DNA from: Ruminococcus_G sp050944435
GTDB lineage: Bacteria; Bacillota; Clostridia; Lachnospirales; Lachnospiraceae
Reading direction: 5' to 3'
Length of the DNA stretch: 64,000 bases
Assembly (NCBI GenBank): GCA_050944435.1
Contig: JBMNRB010000003.1
Coordinates: 62,001-126,000 of the forward strand
Part shown: in pieces, positions 42,742 through 52,074 of the stretch
Layout: every line of letters starts with the position of its first letter
Numbering within the stretch: the stretch's first letter is position 1
Notes under the pieces: generated by a model
Databases searched by the model: none
Told to the model about the DNA's origin: nothing
The model's input: the letters and a program-made list of their open reading frames with translations, nothing else
Made by a program: the position numbers and the translations under genes

Positions 42742-44443
42742 ATTCCGCCTCCAGTTCCTTCAGCAATCCCGCCAGTTTCTCCCGGTCATCCGTATAATTC
42801 AATACGACTTCCACACGGCAATCCTCATAGATCTTCACAACCTCCACCAGTCTGCCGATCATCTCATCCGTAAGCACTGCCATACCATCAGCGATATGAA
42901 CGCCCTTCAGCCACTTGTTATCTCTGGAAAAGACAGCCTCAAACTGTTCCTTTTCCTTCCTCGCTTCATCCAGTTCCCTGTTCAGACCGGACATCCGCTC
43001 ATCATATTCCTTCTTCGCGTACTGGTACTCCGATTCATCCAGCATCCCGGAAACAAAGTTCTCATACAAGCCCTGCCGCCTGGTATTCAGCTTTGTTATC
43101 TCCTGCATCAGATGACTGATGCGGATATTGAAGGCTTCCAGACGATTCCTCTCGCCGTTCCCTCCCTTAAGCCGCTCCATGACCGCTTCCATGTCAGCCG
43201 CCCGTTTCAGCTGCTCCTGTATGACCGCATACACGGCAGCCTCCACATCCGACGCATAGATATAATGGAGAGAACACCTTGTCCTGTGGGAATCAATATA
43301 TCCGCCGCAGGTATACGCTCCATACATTTCTTCCTTCTTCCTGGAATATCCTCTGGTGTAACGCATATTCTTCCCGCAGTCAGCGCAGATGATCTTCCCC
43401 TTGAAGCGGTTCTCCAGGCCTTCCCGGTTCTTCGCGTTCGCCGCATACTTCTCATGAACGATCTTTCTGTTCTTATCAAAAATATCCTGCACCTTATCAA
43501 ACAGCTCCTTGCTGACAATCGGCTCATGCATCCCTTCCAGGATACGCCATTCCTCTTTCGGTACCCGGTGTCCCCGGATGCCCATGTACAAAGCCTTCGG
43601 AATCTTCCCGTAAACAAGCGCGCCAGTATAAACCGGATTGGTAAGGATATCGATCAGCGTCCGTCCTCCCCACACGGTATGCTTATATTTCTCAGCGTGC
43701 CAGATGCCAAGCTCGATCTTCCGCCTGGCAGGCGTCACCGCGCCCATTTCATTCAGCCGTCTCGCCATTTCCGCATGGCTCACTCCTTCAGCCTTCCACT
43801 CAAACAGCATCCGGATGTACGGAGCGACCTTCTCATCCACATCATAGCGGAACTGTCTTTCCTTCGACTTGATATAACCATAGGGCGGATTCCCCGGAAG
43901 GAAATCCCCTGTCTCCTGCCGCTGCCTGAAAGAAGTGATGATCTTCCGGCTGATATCCTTCGCGTAAACATCGTTGACCATGTTCTTCAGCGGTATCATC
44001 AGGGCGCTCTCCGCATCACCACATGTAAAGCTGTCAAAATGGTCCGTAATGGATATGAACCTCACACCCAGGAACGGGAATATCTTTTCCAGATAGTTCC
44101 CGGTCTCAATGTAGTCACGCCCGAAGCGAGACAGATCCTTTACCACAATGCAGTTTACCTTCCCGGCCTTCACGTCATCCATAAGCCTTGTAAACTCCGG
44201 CCGGTCAAACTTCCATCCCTTTTCCCCGTTATCGGAATAAATGCCGTACAGGTTCAGATAGGGCTTCGACTCCACATATTCACGGCAAATCCCCGTCTGA
44301 TTCTCGATGGAATCCCCGGCGTCATCCTTGCCGCTGTTCTCAATGGAAAGCCTCACATATATCGCCGTGGAAAAAATCCTTACCCCTGTATCAGCCGCAG
44401 CTGTCACGCTCTGCGCCGCATTCTTCCTGCTCTTCCTTGCCAT
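42728..44443 (-). CDS. Large serine recombinase (second of three)
   Basis: Serine recombinase with Ser33 in FSTAIYVRLSIENSG after a basic N-terminal leader of about 24 residues. Catalytic-domain segments are DNGEKGWKFDRPEFTRLMDD and VKDLSRFGRDYIETGNYLEK. A zinc ribbon (IICADCGKNMRYTRG and YTCGGY) and a coiled coil of about 80 residues follow, then a short C-terminal domain. The length is 571 residues. The start has AGGGGG 8 bases upstream, 12 bases after the first recombinase stop. Which of the three performs integration cannot be told from sequence. Confidence 0.93.
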   Translation of the reverse strand: MARKSRKNAAQSVTAAADTGVRIFSTAIYVRLSIENSGKDDAGDSIENQTGICREYVESKPYLNLYGIYSDNGEKGWKFDRPEFTRLMDDVKAGKVNCIVVKDLSRFGRDYIETGNYLEKIFPFLGVRFISITDHFDSFTCGDAESALMIPLKNMVNDVYAKDISRKIITSFRQRQETGDFLPGNPPYGYIKSKERQFRYDVDEKVAPYIRMLFEWKAEGVSHAEMARRLNEMGAVTPARRKIELGIWHAEKYKHTVWGGRTLIDILTNPVYTGALVYGKIPKALYMGIRGHRVPKEEWRILEGMHEPIVSKELFDKVQDIFDKNRKIVHEKYAANAKNREGLENRFKGKIICADCGKNMRYTRGYSRKKEEMYGAYTCGGYIDSHRTRCSLHYIYASDVEAAVYAVIQEQLKRAADMEAVMERLKGGNGERNRLEAFNIRISHLMQEITKLNTRRQGLYENFVSGMLDESEYQYAKKEYDERMSGLNRELDEARKEKEQFEAVFSRDNKWLKGVHIADGMAVLTDEMIGRLVEVVKIYEDCRVEVVLNYTDDREKLAGLLKELEAEYGDR

Positions 44444-44455
44444 AACGCCGCCCCC

Positions 44456-46093
44456 TTACATCGCCTCTTCCAGCATGTCGGAAGGAAGCGCGCTGACCAT
44501 TTTCAGTGTTTTCTCAAAGTCGGGCATATAGCGGAATTTCACCACGATACGCTTATCCTCATAGACAATGATCTCCTCAATCAGGTCCACAACAGCCTTC
44601 CGGTCAAGCTCTGTCAGGTTCTTATTCTTCAGGAAAACTTTCGTCCACGCCTGCTCCGAAACGTTCCTGCTCACAGCATCCTCCCGCTCCTGTTCCAGGC
44701 GCTGGACAGCGCGCTCCGCGTCCGCTATCCTTTCCGAATAGTTCTTCTTAAACAGGAAATATTCCTCCTGATCGATCAGGCCATCCTGCAGGTTATCGTA
44801 CAGCTTCATCTTAAATCCCTGGCTGCGCTCAATCTCTTCCTTCAGCTTCACGATCTGCATATCATAATTCACCGTATTCCTCTGCCCTTCCGGGAGAGAC
44901 CGCAGGGTATCCATGGTTCGCTTCATGTCAGCGATAATCTTGATATGTCCCCGGATTGCGGCCAGCACTGCGCCGAACAGATCCTCTTCCCGGATGCTGT
45001 GCGGCTTACAGTTTTTTCCGGCCTTATGCCCTGAGCAGACATAATAATAATACTTTTTCCCGCCGCTCACCGCGCTCTTTCGGATCATGCTCTGGCCGCA
45101 GTCAGCGCATACCAGATAGCCGGACAGCGGATAGACTTTCCCTTTTTCCGGCCCCCTGCGGACATCCTTTTTCAGAAGTTCCTGCGTCACACGGAACGTA
45201 TCCTCATCGATGATCGCTTCATGAGACTGCTCAACGCGGATCCATTCCGCTTCGTCCTTACGCATGAACTTCTTTACCTTATAATTAGGGGTACTCACCT
45301 TCCCCTGGACCATCACTCCCGTATAGATTTCATTAGTCAGGATCCTGCTCACGCTTGACCACGACCATGCAGCTTTCCGGTTCATCCGGAAATTGGTCTG
45401 CACCTTCATCCCAAGGGACAGCTTATACTCCATCGGGCACAGCACTCCCTGGGCATTCAGGCGCTCCGCGATATCTCCCTGGCTCATGCCTTCCAGTTTC
45501 CATCGGAAGATTGCTTTCACCACCTCAGAAGCAAAAGTATCCACCACAAGCTTATTGTGATCCTCAGGGTCTTTCAGATACCCGTAAACAGCAAAAGCGC
45601 CGATGAATTCTCCCTTCTTCCGCTTAATTTCCAGCTGTGTCCGGATCTTCACGGATATATCTTTGCAGTAGGCGTCATTGATCAGGTTTTTAAACGGTAT
45701 GATCAGCGAATCCGACTGATTCCGGTCCGTACTGTCATAGCTGTCATTGATCGCGATGAAACGCACTCCGATAAACGGAAAGACCCTCTCAATATAATTC
45801 CCTGCTTCAATATAGTTCCTGCCAAAACGGGACAGATCCTTGACGATCACACAGTCCACCTGGCCTGCGCGGATCTCTTCCATCATTTCCTTAAATCCCG
45901 GACGTTCAAAATTCACGCCGCTGTATCCGTCGTCCGCCTTCTCGGAAACCACCTGGATCTCCGGATGATTTTTTACGAACTCCCTGATCAGCGCTTTCTG
46001 ATTCCCAATACTGTCGCTTTCCGGCTTGTCACCGTCATCCTTGGACAGTCTCGTATAGATACACGCCTTATAATATTCTTTAGAAGCAAACAT
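44456..46093 (-). CDS. Large serine recombinase (first of three)
   Basis: Serine recombinase with Ser17 in CIYTRLSKDDGD, followed by DDGYSGVNFERPGFKEMMEE and VKDLSRFGRNYIEAGNYIER. The zinc ribbon is LVCADCGQSMIRKSA with YYVCSGHKAGKNC, and a coiled coil covers about 385-480. I start at ATG 46093 (MFASKEYY) with AAAGGAGG 6 bases upstream, not at a TTG two codons earlier. The length of 545 residues is normal. It is the promoter-proximal gene of the recombinase operon, downstream of the DUF6870 gene. Confidence 0.93.
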   Translation of the reverse strand: MFASKEYYKACIYTRLSKDDGDKPESDSIGNQKALIREFVKNHPEIQVVSEKADDGYSGVNFERPGFKEMMEEIRAGQVDCVIVKDLSRFGRNYIEAGNYIERVFPFIGVRFIAINDSYDSTDRNQSDSLIIPFKNLINDAYCKDISVKIRTQLEIKRKKGEFIGAFAVYGYLKDPEDHNKLVVDTFASEVVKAIFRWKLEGMSQGDIAERLNAQGVLCPMEYKLSLGMKVQTNFRMNRKAAWSWSSVSRILTNEIYTGVMVQGKVSTPNYKVKKFMRKDEAEWIRVEQSHEAIIDEDTFRVTQELLKKDVRRGPEKGKVYPLSGYLVCADCGQSMIRKSAVSGGKKYYYYVCSGHKAGKNCKPHSIREEDLFGAVLAAIRGHIKIIADMKRTMDTLRSLPEGQRNTVNYDMQIVKLKEEIERSQGFKMKLYDNLQDGLIDQEEYFLFKKNYSERIADAERAVQRLEQEREDAVSRNVSEQAWTKVFLKNKNLTELDRKAVVDLIEEIIVYEDKRIVVKFRYMPDFEKTLKMVSALPSDMLEEAM

Positions 46094-46221
46094 AGCCAAC
46101 CTCCTTTATGAACGCATGTATATGTGACAGTTCAAAAGAAGACTGGCTTCCAAACCTTATCCTGATGTTTTTGACCTGTCTGATATTTTATCGCGGATTT
46201 CCTTCTCTGTCAGCGCCTTTT

Positions 46222-46464
46222 CTACTTATTCCGCAGATAATGTTCAAGACGGTCATCCAATGTCGCGTCCGTATCCGCGAAGGTTGTCTTTACCACCACA
46301 TTTCCCACCTTAAAGCAATACGGATTTCGTATCTGCCGCATAAAGCTTTTTATCTTTTCTTCCTTAGGCGCGTCCTGGTCGATCACCACATCCCGGATAT
46401 CCACCAGTTCATCCCGGTTCACAGTCCTGATATCCACAGCTTTCATTTCTTCTGCCGTCATCAT
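46222..46464 (-). CDS. DUF6870 family small protein
   Basis: A protein of 80 residues, starting MMTAEEMKAVDIRTVNRDEL, with the family-like stretch VDIRDVVIDQDAPKEEKIKS and YCFKVGNVVVKTTFADTDAT. DUF6870 proteins are common in gut Clostridia mobile elements and have no known function. The ATG at 46464 has AAAGGAC about 9 bases upstream; a longer frame reading up to 46647 overlaps the endolysin gene and its terminator and is unlikely. It sits between lysis genes and recombinases and might assist recombination, but this is a guess from position. Confidence 0.75.
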   Translation of the reverse strand: MMTAEEMKAVDIRTVNRDELVDIRDVVIDQDAPKEEKIKSFMRQIRNPYCFKVGNVVVKTTFADTDATLDDRLEHYLRNK

Positions 46465-46540
46465 TTTACCGCCGTCCTTTCTGAGGGACTTTTCCCTCAT
46501 GTCACAGGCAATAAAAGAATGCCGGATTTTACCCCGCAAA

Positions 46541-46580
46541 TAAAAAAATCGGCTGGAAGAGACATACATCTCCCCCAGCC
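46541..46580 (-). terminator. Strong terminator after the endolysin gene
   Basis: A 12-bp stem GGCTGGGGGAGA / TCTCTTCCAGCC (two G-U pairs) with a 6-base loop, then GATTTTTTT on the minus strand, overlapping the end of the endolysin gene. It ends the late operon. Confidence 0.85.
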
Positions 46581-46586
46581 ATCTTT

Positions 46587-48092
46587 TTAAATCCTCCGGG
46601 CATAATCCAGACTGATCCATCCGGCTCCGCTCTTCAGCCTTCCCCATCCAGCTGAAGAACCTTTTCCATCCTTCACTTCCAAGATCGTAAACACGCCGGC
46701 ACCAGTGAACTTCCCGGTCTTCCCGTAATCCGTTCCCGGGCCTTTCCGAATATTCAGATCCAAGATGCTGACTTTCACCAAAATCGGCACATCCGCCGCC
46801 TTCGATTCATATACCGCATTTCCATCCGCGTCAAAAACCTTATATCCCGGATTCTCATCCGCGCATTTCTTCGCGTTCTCCAGGATCTTGAACGCTCCCT
46901 TCTGGGACTTGGCATCTGTCCAGTTCTTTCTCACCCGGTACCATCGGACTACTTCACCATCGCAGGAGTCCTTGGCGTCATACTGCGTCAGATTCCATTT
47001 CTCGATGATCGAACAAAGCTTCTCCGCATAAGTCAGGCTTGTGGCATAGCCGCCGTCCTTGATAATCTGTACCGCCTTTTTATAATCCGCACAGCCCTTC
47101 AGTCCCTCATACCGCAGCCGTTCCCCATTCTTCGCACCCAGCAGGTAAGCGCTGTGATCCGCGATAGAATCTTCCACACAGGGGTACTTTCGGAAATCCG
47201 CTGTGACTGACACATAACTGCCGTCAGGGTTCTGCTCCTTTGTCTCCTTCTTATAAACGGAAACCCCATCCCAGGCAGAGCCGCCCCAGGTATTCCCGGA
47301 CAGGGATTTTTTCATGCCGAACACATTATTGGCTTTCTGGGCCAGCTCACTCTTCCCGTACCCTGATTCCAAGATGAACTGCGCCAAGGATACAGACGCC
47401 AAGATCCCTGTTCTCTCCTGATCAGCTGTACACAGCGGCCCTATCTTCTGGATTACCTGCAGCTCCGTCATCCCGGCAAATACCGAAGCCTGCAGGCCGG
47501 ATGCCGTCCCGGCTCCTCCCATAGCCGCCTTCACATCCTTCCGGAACCCGTCCATGGTATAGCCCAGGCCAAGCCCCTTCCACAGATGCTCCGGATCCCC
47601 ATGGTTGGAAGCGATCCCCCGGCTGTGCCCCTCCCGGTGGCTGATGATCACGCCATCCGCGGCCGGGTTCAGATTGTACTGTTTGCACAGGTAAGCAAAT
47701 AATTCCACCGCCGCCTCATAGGTTCTCTTCGCCACTGCCCTTGCCGCCGTCAGGTCAGAACAGGTAAAGTGCGACCCGGACGTATACCGGATACAGGCAG
47801 GCTCGCACATCTCCACCCCGATATGGGTATTGTTCCCGCTGCCTTTGCTTCCGGATCCGCAGTGCCAGCCCCGGTGATTCCAGGGCAGGGTCTGGTACAC
47901 CGTCCCGTCATTCCCGTCAATAAACCCATGCACACAGGCGCTGTCATAAGAAGGGCTGTTCCAGTTCTTGATAAACACGGACGCCTTCGGCTGAGGGCAT
48001 CCCACCGAATGGAGCATCAGCCCCTTAACTGTGATCTTTCTTCCTGCCGTATAACAGGGATTTTTCGTTAAAATGCTCTGTACTAACTTCAT
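46587..48092 (-). CDS. Phage endolysin: amidase plus glucosaminidase with SH3-like domain
   Basis: Cell-wall hydrolase released through the holin. N-terminal N-acetylmuramoyl-L-alanine amidase domain (about 15-180): GLMLHSVGCPQ, YQTLPWNHRGWHCG and SHREGHSRGIASNHGDPEHL give the zinc-binding histidines. The middle domain (about 200-375) is glucosaminidase-like: LAQFILESGYGKSELAQKAN and FGMKKSLSGNTWGGSAWDG. A C-terminal SH3-like cell-wall binding domain (about 430-500) shows LNIRKGPGTDYGKTGKFTGA. The ATG at 48092 (MKLVQSIL) follows GGAGGA. At 501 residues it is large because it has two catalytic domains. Confidence 0.92.
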   Translation of the reverse strand: MKLVQSILTKNPCYTAGRKITVKGLMLHSVGCPQPKASVFIKNWNSPSYDSACVHGFIDGNDGTVYQTLPWNHRGWHCGSGSKGSGNNTHIGVEMCEPACIRYTSGSHFTCSDLTAARAVAKRTYEAAVELFAYLCKQYNLNPAADGVIISHREGHSRGIASNHGDPEHLWKGLGLGYTMDGFRKDVKAAMGGAGTASGLQASVFAGMTELQVIQKIGPLCTADQERTGILASVSLAQFILESGYGKSELAQKANNVFGMKKSLSGNTWGGSAWDGVSVYKKETKEQNPDGSYVSVTADFRKYPCVEDSIADHSAYLLGAKNGERLRYEGLKGCADYKKAVQIIKDGGYATSLTYAEKLCSIIEKWNLTQYDAKDSCDGEVVRWYRVRKNWTDAKSQKGAFKILENAKKCADENPGYKVFDADGNAVYESKAADVPILVKVSILDLNIRKGPGTDYGKTGKFTGAGVFTILEVKDGKGSSAGWGRLKSGAGWISLDYARRI

Positions 48093-48093
48093 T

Positions 48094-48516
48094 TCATTTC
48101 TCCTCCGTTTCTGTTTTTTCGGCTCTGTCATGGAGCTGTTCCAGGACAGCTTTAATCTTCCCCGGCACCGGAAGCCCCAGGTGCGCTGCGTTCTCCAAAA
48201 GGCTCACGCCCTCATTGGAAATATAGAAAAAGGTCACCGCCGTCCGCAGCACCGATCCGGTGCCGATGACATGGACATCCAGGATGTTGGCGATCCCCAC
48301 CAGAAGGAAGATCAGCACCTTCCGGCAGATACCCTTAAAACCTACATTGCTGGACAGGTTCCGGTCACTGATCGCGCACATCACACCGGTCAGATAATCC
48401 GCCGCCGCGAAAGCCACCAGAGCCAGCAGCAGGCCGTCACAGCCGCCCAGGTAATACCCCAGCCAGCCGCCCACCGCGGCAAATACCATCTGGATCATGT
48501 TCCAAAATTCTTTCAT
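48094..48516 (-). CDS. Phage holin (toxin secretion/phage lysis holin family)
   Basis: Small membrane protein that forms lesions to release the endolysin encoded next to it. The 140 residues include hydrophobic segments at about 10-50 (MVFAAVGGWLGYYLGG, LLLALVAFAAADYLTGV) and 75-95 (VLIFLLVGIANILDVHVIG), with the family pattern ADYLTGVMCAISDRNLSS and KGICRKVLIF. The ATG at 48516 (MKEFWNMI) has GAGGAACA upstream. Its stop is one base before the endolysin start. Confidence 0.92.
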   Translation of the reverse strand: MKEFWNMIQMVFAAVGGWLGYYLGGCDGLLLALVAFAAADYLTGVMCAISDRNLSSNVGFKGICRKVLIFLLVGIANILDVHVIGTGSVLRTAVTFFYISNEGVSLLENAAHLGLPVPGKIKAVLEQLHDRAEKTETEEK

Positions 48517-48542
48517 TGCTTCTGTTCCTCGCTTTCCCATAA

Positions 48543-48566
48543 GAAAAGACGCCCCAAAAGAGCGCC
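48543..48566 (-). terminator. Hairpin between tail gene and holin
   Basis: Stem GGCGCTC / GGGCGTC-type pairing with wobble pairs around a TTTT loop, then TTTTC on the minus strand. It may partly terminate structural transcripts before the lysis genes. Confidence 0.45.
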
Positions 48567-48624
48567 TGCCAGTCAGTTTCTCTATATAAAGTGCCGCCTG
48601 CCCTTTCCAGGACAGTCCTTTCCC

Positions 48625-50031
48625 TTACGGCACGGGATCGGGTTGTTCCGTCAGCGTGTAGGTGATCTTCATGGTCTTATCCACGGTCTTTACCACCGCT
48701 GAGGAAAGGTTGTTGATGGACGCCAGGTACGGCGTCAGGAGATAAGCCGTCCGGTACTCATTTCCGTAGCTTCCGCCCCAGCCGATCAGGAAGTTCTTAT
48801 ACTGGAACAGGGGCGTCGCGGCGTTGTTAAGCCTTACGCTTCCCTGGGTATGGATCACCTCATCATTGGCAGTGATCTGGAAATCCCCGCCGATGATCAG
48901 ATCCCCGATGAGCGTCAGGTACAGCTCGCAGGAGCCGGTCTCGCACAAAGGCTTCCACTTGGACGTAAAACCGAACTCGATCAGCGTCACATCCGTGGAG
49001 TTGGAAAGGCTGATCTTATAGATTCCCTTCTTGTCATAAGCAGGCACATACAGATACCCGTCCCGGATACAGCATTTCACGCTCCGCTCTGCGAAGGAGC
49101 CAAAAGCCCTGGTGCCCACATCCATCAGTTTTGCGTTGGACAGCGTCCACTGCCCTTCCGTAAAGGAATAATCCGTTTTGGATATCTTGATCCAAAGCAT
49201 CAGGGCGTCCCCGGAAGAATTCCCCTCATTGGAAAACCCGTACCAGAACCCGTCCTGCCCGTCCAGGAACTCCCCGTACTTGGTATAGCTTCCCAGGAAC
49301 TCAAAGGTCTCCGGCGTCAGCACCTCATCCTCCAGCACCGTATAGGTGGAATCATCCAGTTTCTCATTTAAGCCGATGGAAAACACCGGGATCCGAAGCT
49401 TCCGGATCCGGACGCTCGCGTTCTCAAAAGTGATGGAATACAAAAGACTGTCCTCAAAATCCAGCTCCACCGCCTCAAACAGCACCATCTTGTTGGCGTC
49501 CGGGATCGCCCCGATATCCGCCGCCTTCAGCTGCAGGAATGTGCTGGCGTCCCCGGTCAGGCTGCCGAAGCCGTTCTGCCCGCCGAAGGAGCTGGTCAGC
49601 GCCACTGCCGCGATGGTGCCGTTTCCCTGGTTCGGGGTAAACTCCCAGACAAACTTATATCCATTGGAGATGGCTATGCTTTCCGTCAGGTTCAGGCTCC
49701 CCCTGGCCAGGTTGGCCGTGGAATTCACGTCATTGGAGGCATAGGCCACCGGCAGGTTGTCGGAACTCTCATACAGCAGTTCCTCATCTTCCGCCAGGGC
49801 TTCGGAAAACAGCAGGATGCCGCCGATCATGTTGGGACAGATTGGCAGAAGGTTGTCATTCCATAACACTGCCGCATCGTATTCCCCGGTGGCGGCATAA
49901 AAGATCCCCATCGGGTTCAGACCAAGGATGTTGTTCACCGCCTCGGTGATCATGTTCTCCTCCGTGACGGTCTCCACCGCCCCGGTATTTTCATCTGTCA
50001 GTTCGATCGTCATAACGCCTTTCAAAACCAT
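48625..50031 (-). CDS. Phage tail-tip/appendage protein, function unassigned
   Basis: A 468-residue protein in the baseplate/fibre position, directly after the tail endopeptidase-like protein and before the holin. It starts VLKGVMTIELTDENTGAVET and is rich in beta-type sequence, for example YKFVWEFTPNQGNGTIAAVA, GDAST and later DGYLYVPAYDKKGIYKIS, suggesting a propeller-like or fibre fold. I do not recognise a named domain. The ribosome site is GGAGG 9 bases before the ATG. A likely role is receptor binding or structural tail tip, inferred only from position. Confidence 0.72.
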   Translation of the reverse strand: MVLKGVMTIELTDENTGAVETVTEENMITEAVNNILGLNPMGIFYAATGEYDAAVLWNDNLLPICPNMIGGILLFSEALAEDEELLYESSDNLPVAYASNDVNSTANLARGSLNLTESIAISNGYKFVWEFTPNQGNGTIAAVALTSSFGGQNGFGSLTGDASTFLQLKAADIGAIPDANKMVLFEAVELDFEDSLLYSITFENASVRIRKLRIPVFSIGLNEKLDDSTYTVLEDEVLTPETFEFLGSYTKYGEFLDGQDGFWYGFSNEGNSSGDALMLWIKISKTDYSFTEGQWTLSNAKLMDVGTRAFGSFAERSVKCCIRDGYLYVPAYDKKGIYKISLSNSTDVTLIEFGFTSKWKPLCETGSCELYLTLIGDLIIGGDFQITANDEVIHTQGSVRLNNAATPLFQYKNFLIGWGGSYGNEYRTAYLLTPYLASINNLSSAVVKTVDKTMKITYTLTEQPDPVP

Positions 50032-50051
50032 AATCTCAATCCTCCCGTTGC

Positions 50052-51932
50052 TTAAGTGAGTGTGACCGGTCGGCAGAATGCGCCGATCCCAGTCCTTCCC
50101 GTCATAGTATCCGCATAGCTTTTCTGTACCAGTTCCATCGTCCCCACATCGACTGCCTCCGTAAAGCCTCTTGCCTGAAGGCCGCTGTTAATGGAGAATA
50201 ATGCCGCTGATTCCTCAATGTCGATCCTGCCGTCCCACGCCGCAGCCGCCGCCATGGCCTGGCCGCTGATGGACGCAATGCAGTCCCCGATCCCCACACT
50301 GCCAAAACCGTCCTCCATCCGCAGGTACACGTTGAAGGTATTTGTGATATTCGGCACAATATTTTCAATCGGGTAATACAAAGACAGGATGTGCTTCCCG
50401 CTGTGCCAGGTCTCCACCGGATGATGGAGCAGGATCTCCGCATTATTCAGTTCAAAGGTCACATAGCAGACTGCCTTCCCGTCCTCCGTCCAGGAAACCG
50501 GCAGGCTCACATCTACGGAAATATCTGCGGCTTCTTCCCTGGCAGCACCATCCTCAGAGCCATTTTCTGTATCCGCCGCTCCACCGGATGTCCCTCCGCT
50601 GTCTCCTGTCTTCCCGGAAGGAAATGGAATCACAATCGTGCCGCTGGCATTGGCTGACCTTACTGTCGGATCAGCCGCCACATCTACCACCACCTGACCG
50701 AAAAACTGTGCATGGTTTTCCTCTTTGGAAGCGAACTCAATGCTGATGATCCGCACATCCGTCTCCCCGATGGAATACTCAGAAGCATTGGTAAAGGTAT
50801 GGATGCCGATCTTTCCCGCTTCAATCTGGTTTAAGAGCCCGGAGATGTTCTTATCATTCTTGGACTTCACCTGGGAAAGCTTGGGATTCTTCCCCACACA
50901 TTTCAGACTCTGACGTCCACCGATCTTAACCGTAAAGGACGTCACACAAGTGATCTGCTGATCATCTGCCTGCCCGCCGGAAAAAGTCAGCACGTCCCCC
51001 AGATCCAATGCCGGATTTCCAATGGTATCTGAATCAAAAGGCACATAGTTCACTTTTGAGAGAGCATTTAGGATGTTCCCGCACAGTTCCGCCCTGGTTT
51101 CTTCCACCCCAAACTGCAGTAACGGATTGACTCCCAGGTTCATGGTCAAACCATCGTCTGTTTCCAGGGCGTAATACTCAGAAGTCTGCGTCCGCAGGTT
51201 GGTGGAGCTGACCGCCGTATACCGGGTCACAAAATCAGAAAAACTGCTGGAAAACCGGTGCTTCTGCAGAATCTCCATGACCGATGTCTCCCCATACTGC
51301 CGAAATTCCAGCTTCCCGGCCCGGTTGACGCAGAAGAACCCGCCCAGTACCTGCGCCGTAAAATACAGCACATCCCGGTAGGTCTCAATGTCATTCTCCG
51401 GGTAAATGGATAGCAGTTCCGATCCATTCGGGAGCGCCTCAATCTCCGCCTGGGTCTGTGCCAGTTCCACCCCGCAGGCCGTACTGCACAGCTCCATCAT
51501 CCCGTAGGCAGTGCCAATGGTCTCAAAACCATTGAAAGCTCGGTCAAAACGGAGCATACGGTCATAGGCCTTCAGTTCCAGCACATGCACCGTCCGGTTG
51601 GCTTCACTTACTTCAAAGATCCCCATGGGGACAGTCTCATAAGCGCCGCTGGCAAGCCGGAGATGATAAGATAATTCCACCTCCGCGTCCTCCAGCGTAT
51701 ACCGGTCAATATCCAGGAATAAGCTGATCCCCATCTCCGCCGCGTACACCGCTCCCAGTTCAATCTCCGAATTACCGCAGCACTGGGCTGTGATATAGCC
51801 GCTGCCTTTTACGATATCCTCCTGATCAAAGGAATGCACCACACCTCCTGCCGTGGTAATTTTCCCCGACCAGTAATACTTCCGGGTGTTCCCCTGCACC
51901 GCCTGCAGGAACGCCTCGCTCACCGGGTACAT
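50052..51932 (-). CDS. Phage tail protein (prophage endopeptidase tail/minor structural type)
   Basis: A 626-residue protein starting MYPVSEAFLQAVQGNTRKYY. The N-terminal half has features of minor tail proteins of siphoviruses (SGKITTAGGVVHSFDQEDIV, RYTLEDAEVELSYHLRLASG, VFEVSEANRTVHVLELKAYD-like segment, read GIFEVSEANRTVHVLELKAY) and a Gln-rich hub-like middle. The C-terminus has an acidic low-complexity linker (GGTSGGAADTENGSEDGA). It follows the distal tail-like gene across the hydrolase cargo. The ATG at 51932 has AAGGAGGGG upstream. It is probably part of the baseplate hub. Confidence 0.82.
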   Translation of the reverse strand: MYPVSEAFLQAVQGNTRKYYWSGKITTAGGVVHSFDQEDIVKGSGYITAQCCGNSEIELGAVYAAEMGISLFLDIDRYTLEDAEVELSYHLRLASGAYETVPMGIFEVSEANRTVHVLELKAYDRMLRFDRAFNGFETIGTAYGMMELCSTACGVELAQTQAEIEALPNGSELLSIYPENDIETYRDVLYFTAQVLGGFFCVNRAGKLEFRQYGETSVMEILQKHRFSSSFSDFVTRYTAVSSTNLRTQTSEYYALETDDGLTMNLGVNPLLQFGVEETRAELCGNILNALSKVNYVPFDSDTIGNPALDLGDVLTFSGGQADDQQITCVTSFTVKIGGRQSLKCVGKNPKLSQVKSKNDKNISGLLNQIEAGKIGIHTFTNASEYSIGETDVRIISIEFASKEENHAQFFGQVVVDVAADPTVRSANASGTIVIPFPSGKTGDSGGTSGGAADTENGSEDGAAREEAADISVDVSLPVSWTEDGKAVCYVTFELNNAEILLHHPVETWHSGKHILSLYYPIENIVPNITNTFNVYLRMEDGFGSVGIGDCIASISGQAMAAAAAWDGRIDIEESAALFSINSGLQARGFTEAVDVGTMELVQKSYADTMTGRTGIGAFCRPVTLT

Positions 51933-51962
51933 CGGACACCCCTCCTTCCGTTTCCAGGCATC

Positions 51963-51993
51963 AAAAAAGCACCAACCATTTCTGACTGATGCT
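51963..51993 (-). terminator. Cargo terminator after the alpha/beta hydrolase gene
   Basis: A stem of up to 11 pairs, AGCATCAGTCA with TGGTTGGTGCT (wobbles included), a GAAA loop and TTTTTTG on the minus strand. It closes the hydrolase cargo unit before the tail gene. Confidence 0.8.
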
Positions 51994-52074
51994 CTTGACA
52001 AAATAAACTATTAAAAACTAATACTGATTATACTGAATTTGTCTGTCTAGCAAACCGAATTTATTCTATATATT

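Noticed and set aside
42659..45034. A plus-strand open frame of 791 codons opposite the recombinase genes
   Set aside because: It is antisense to well-supported recombinases with catalytic and zinc motifs, spans two of them and has no domain signature. Its length reflects codon bias of the opposite strand.
46465..46647. Longer N-terminus for the DUF6870 protein
   Set aside because: The extension overlaps the endolysin terminator and stop, and the ribosome site and family similarity both begin at 46464.
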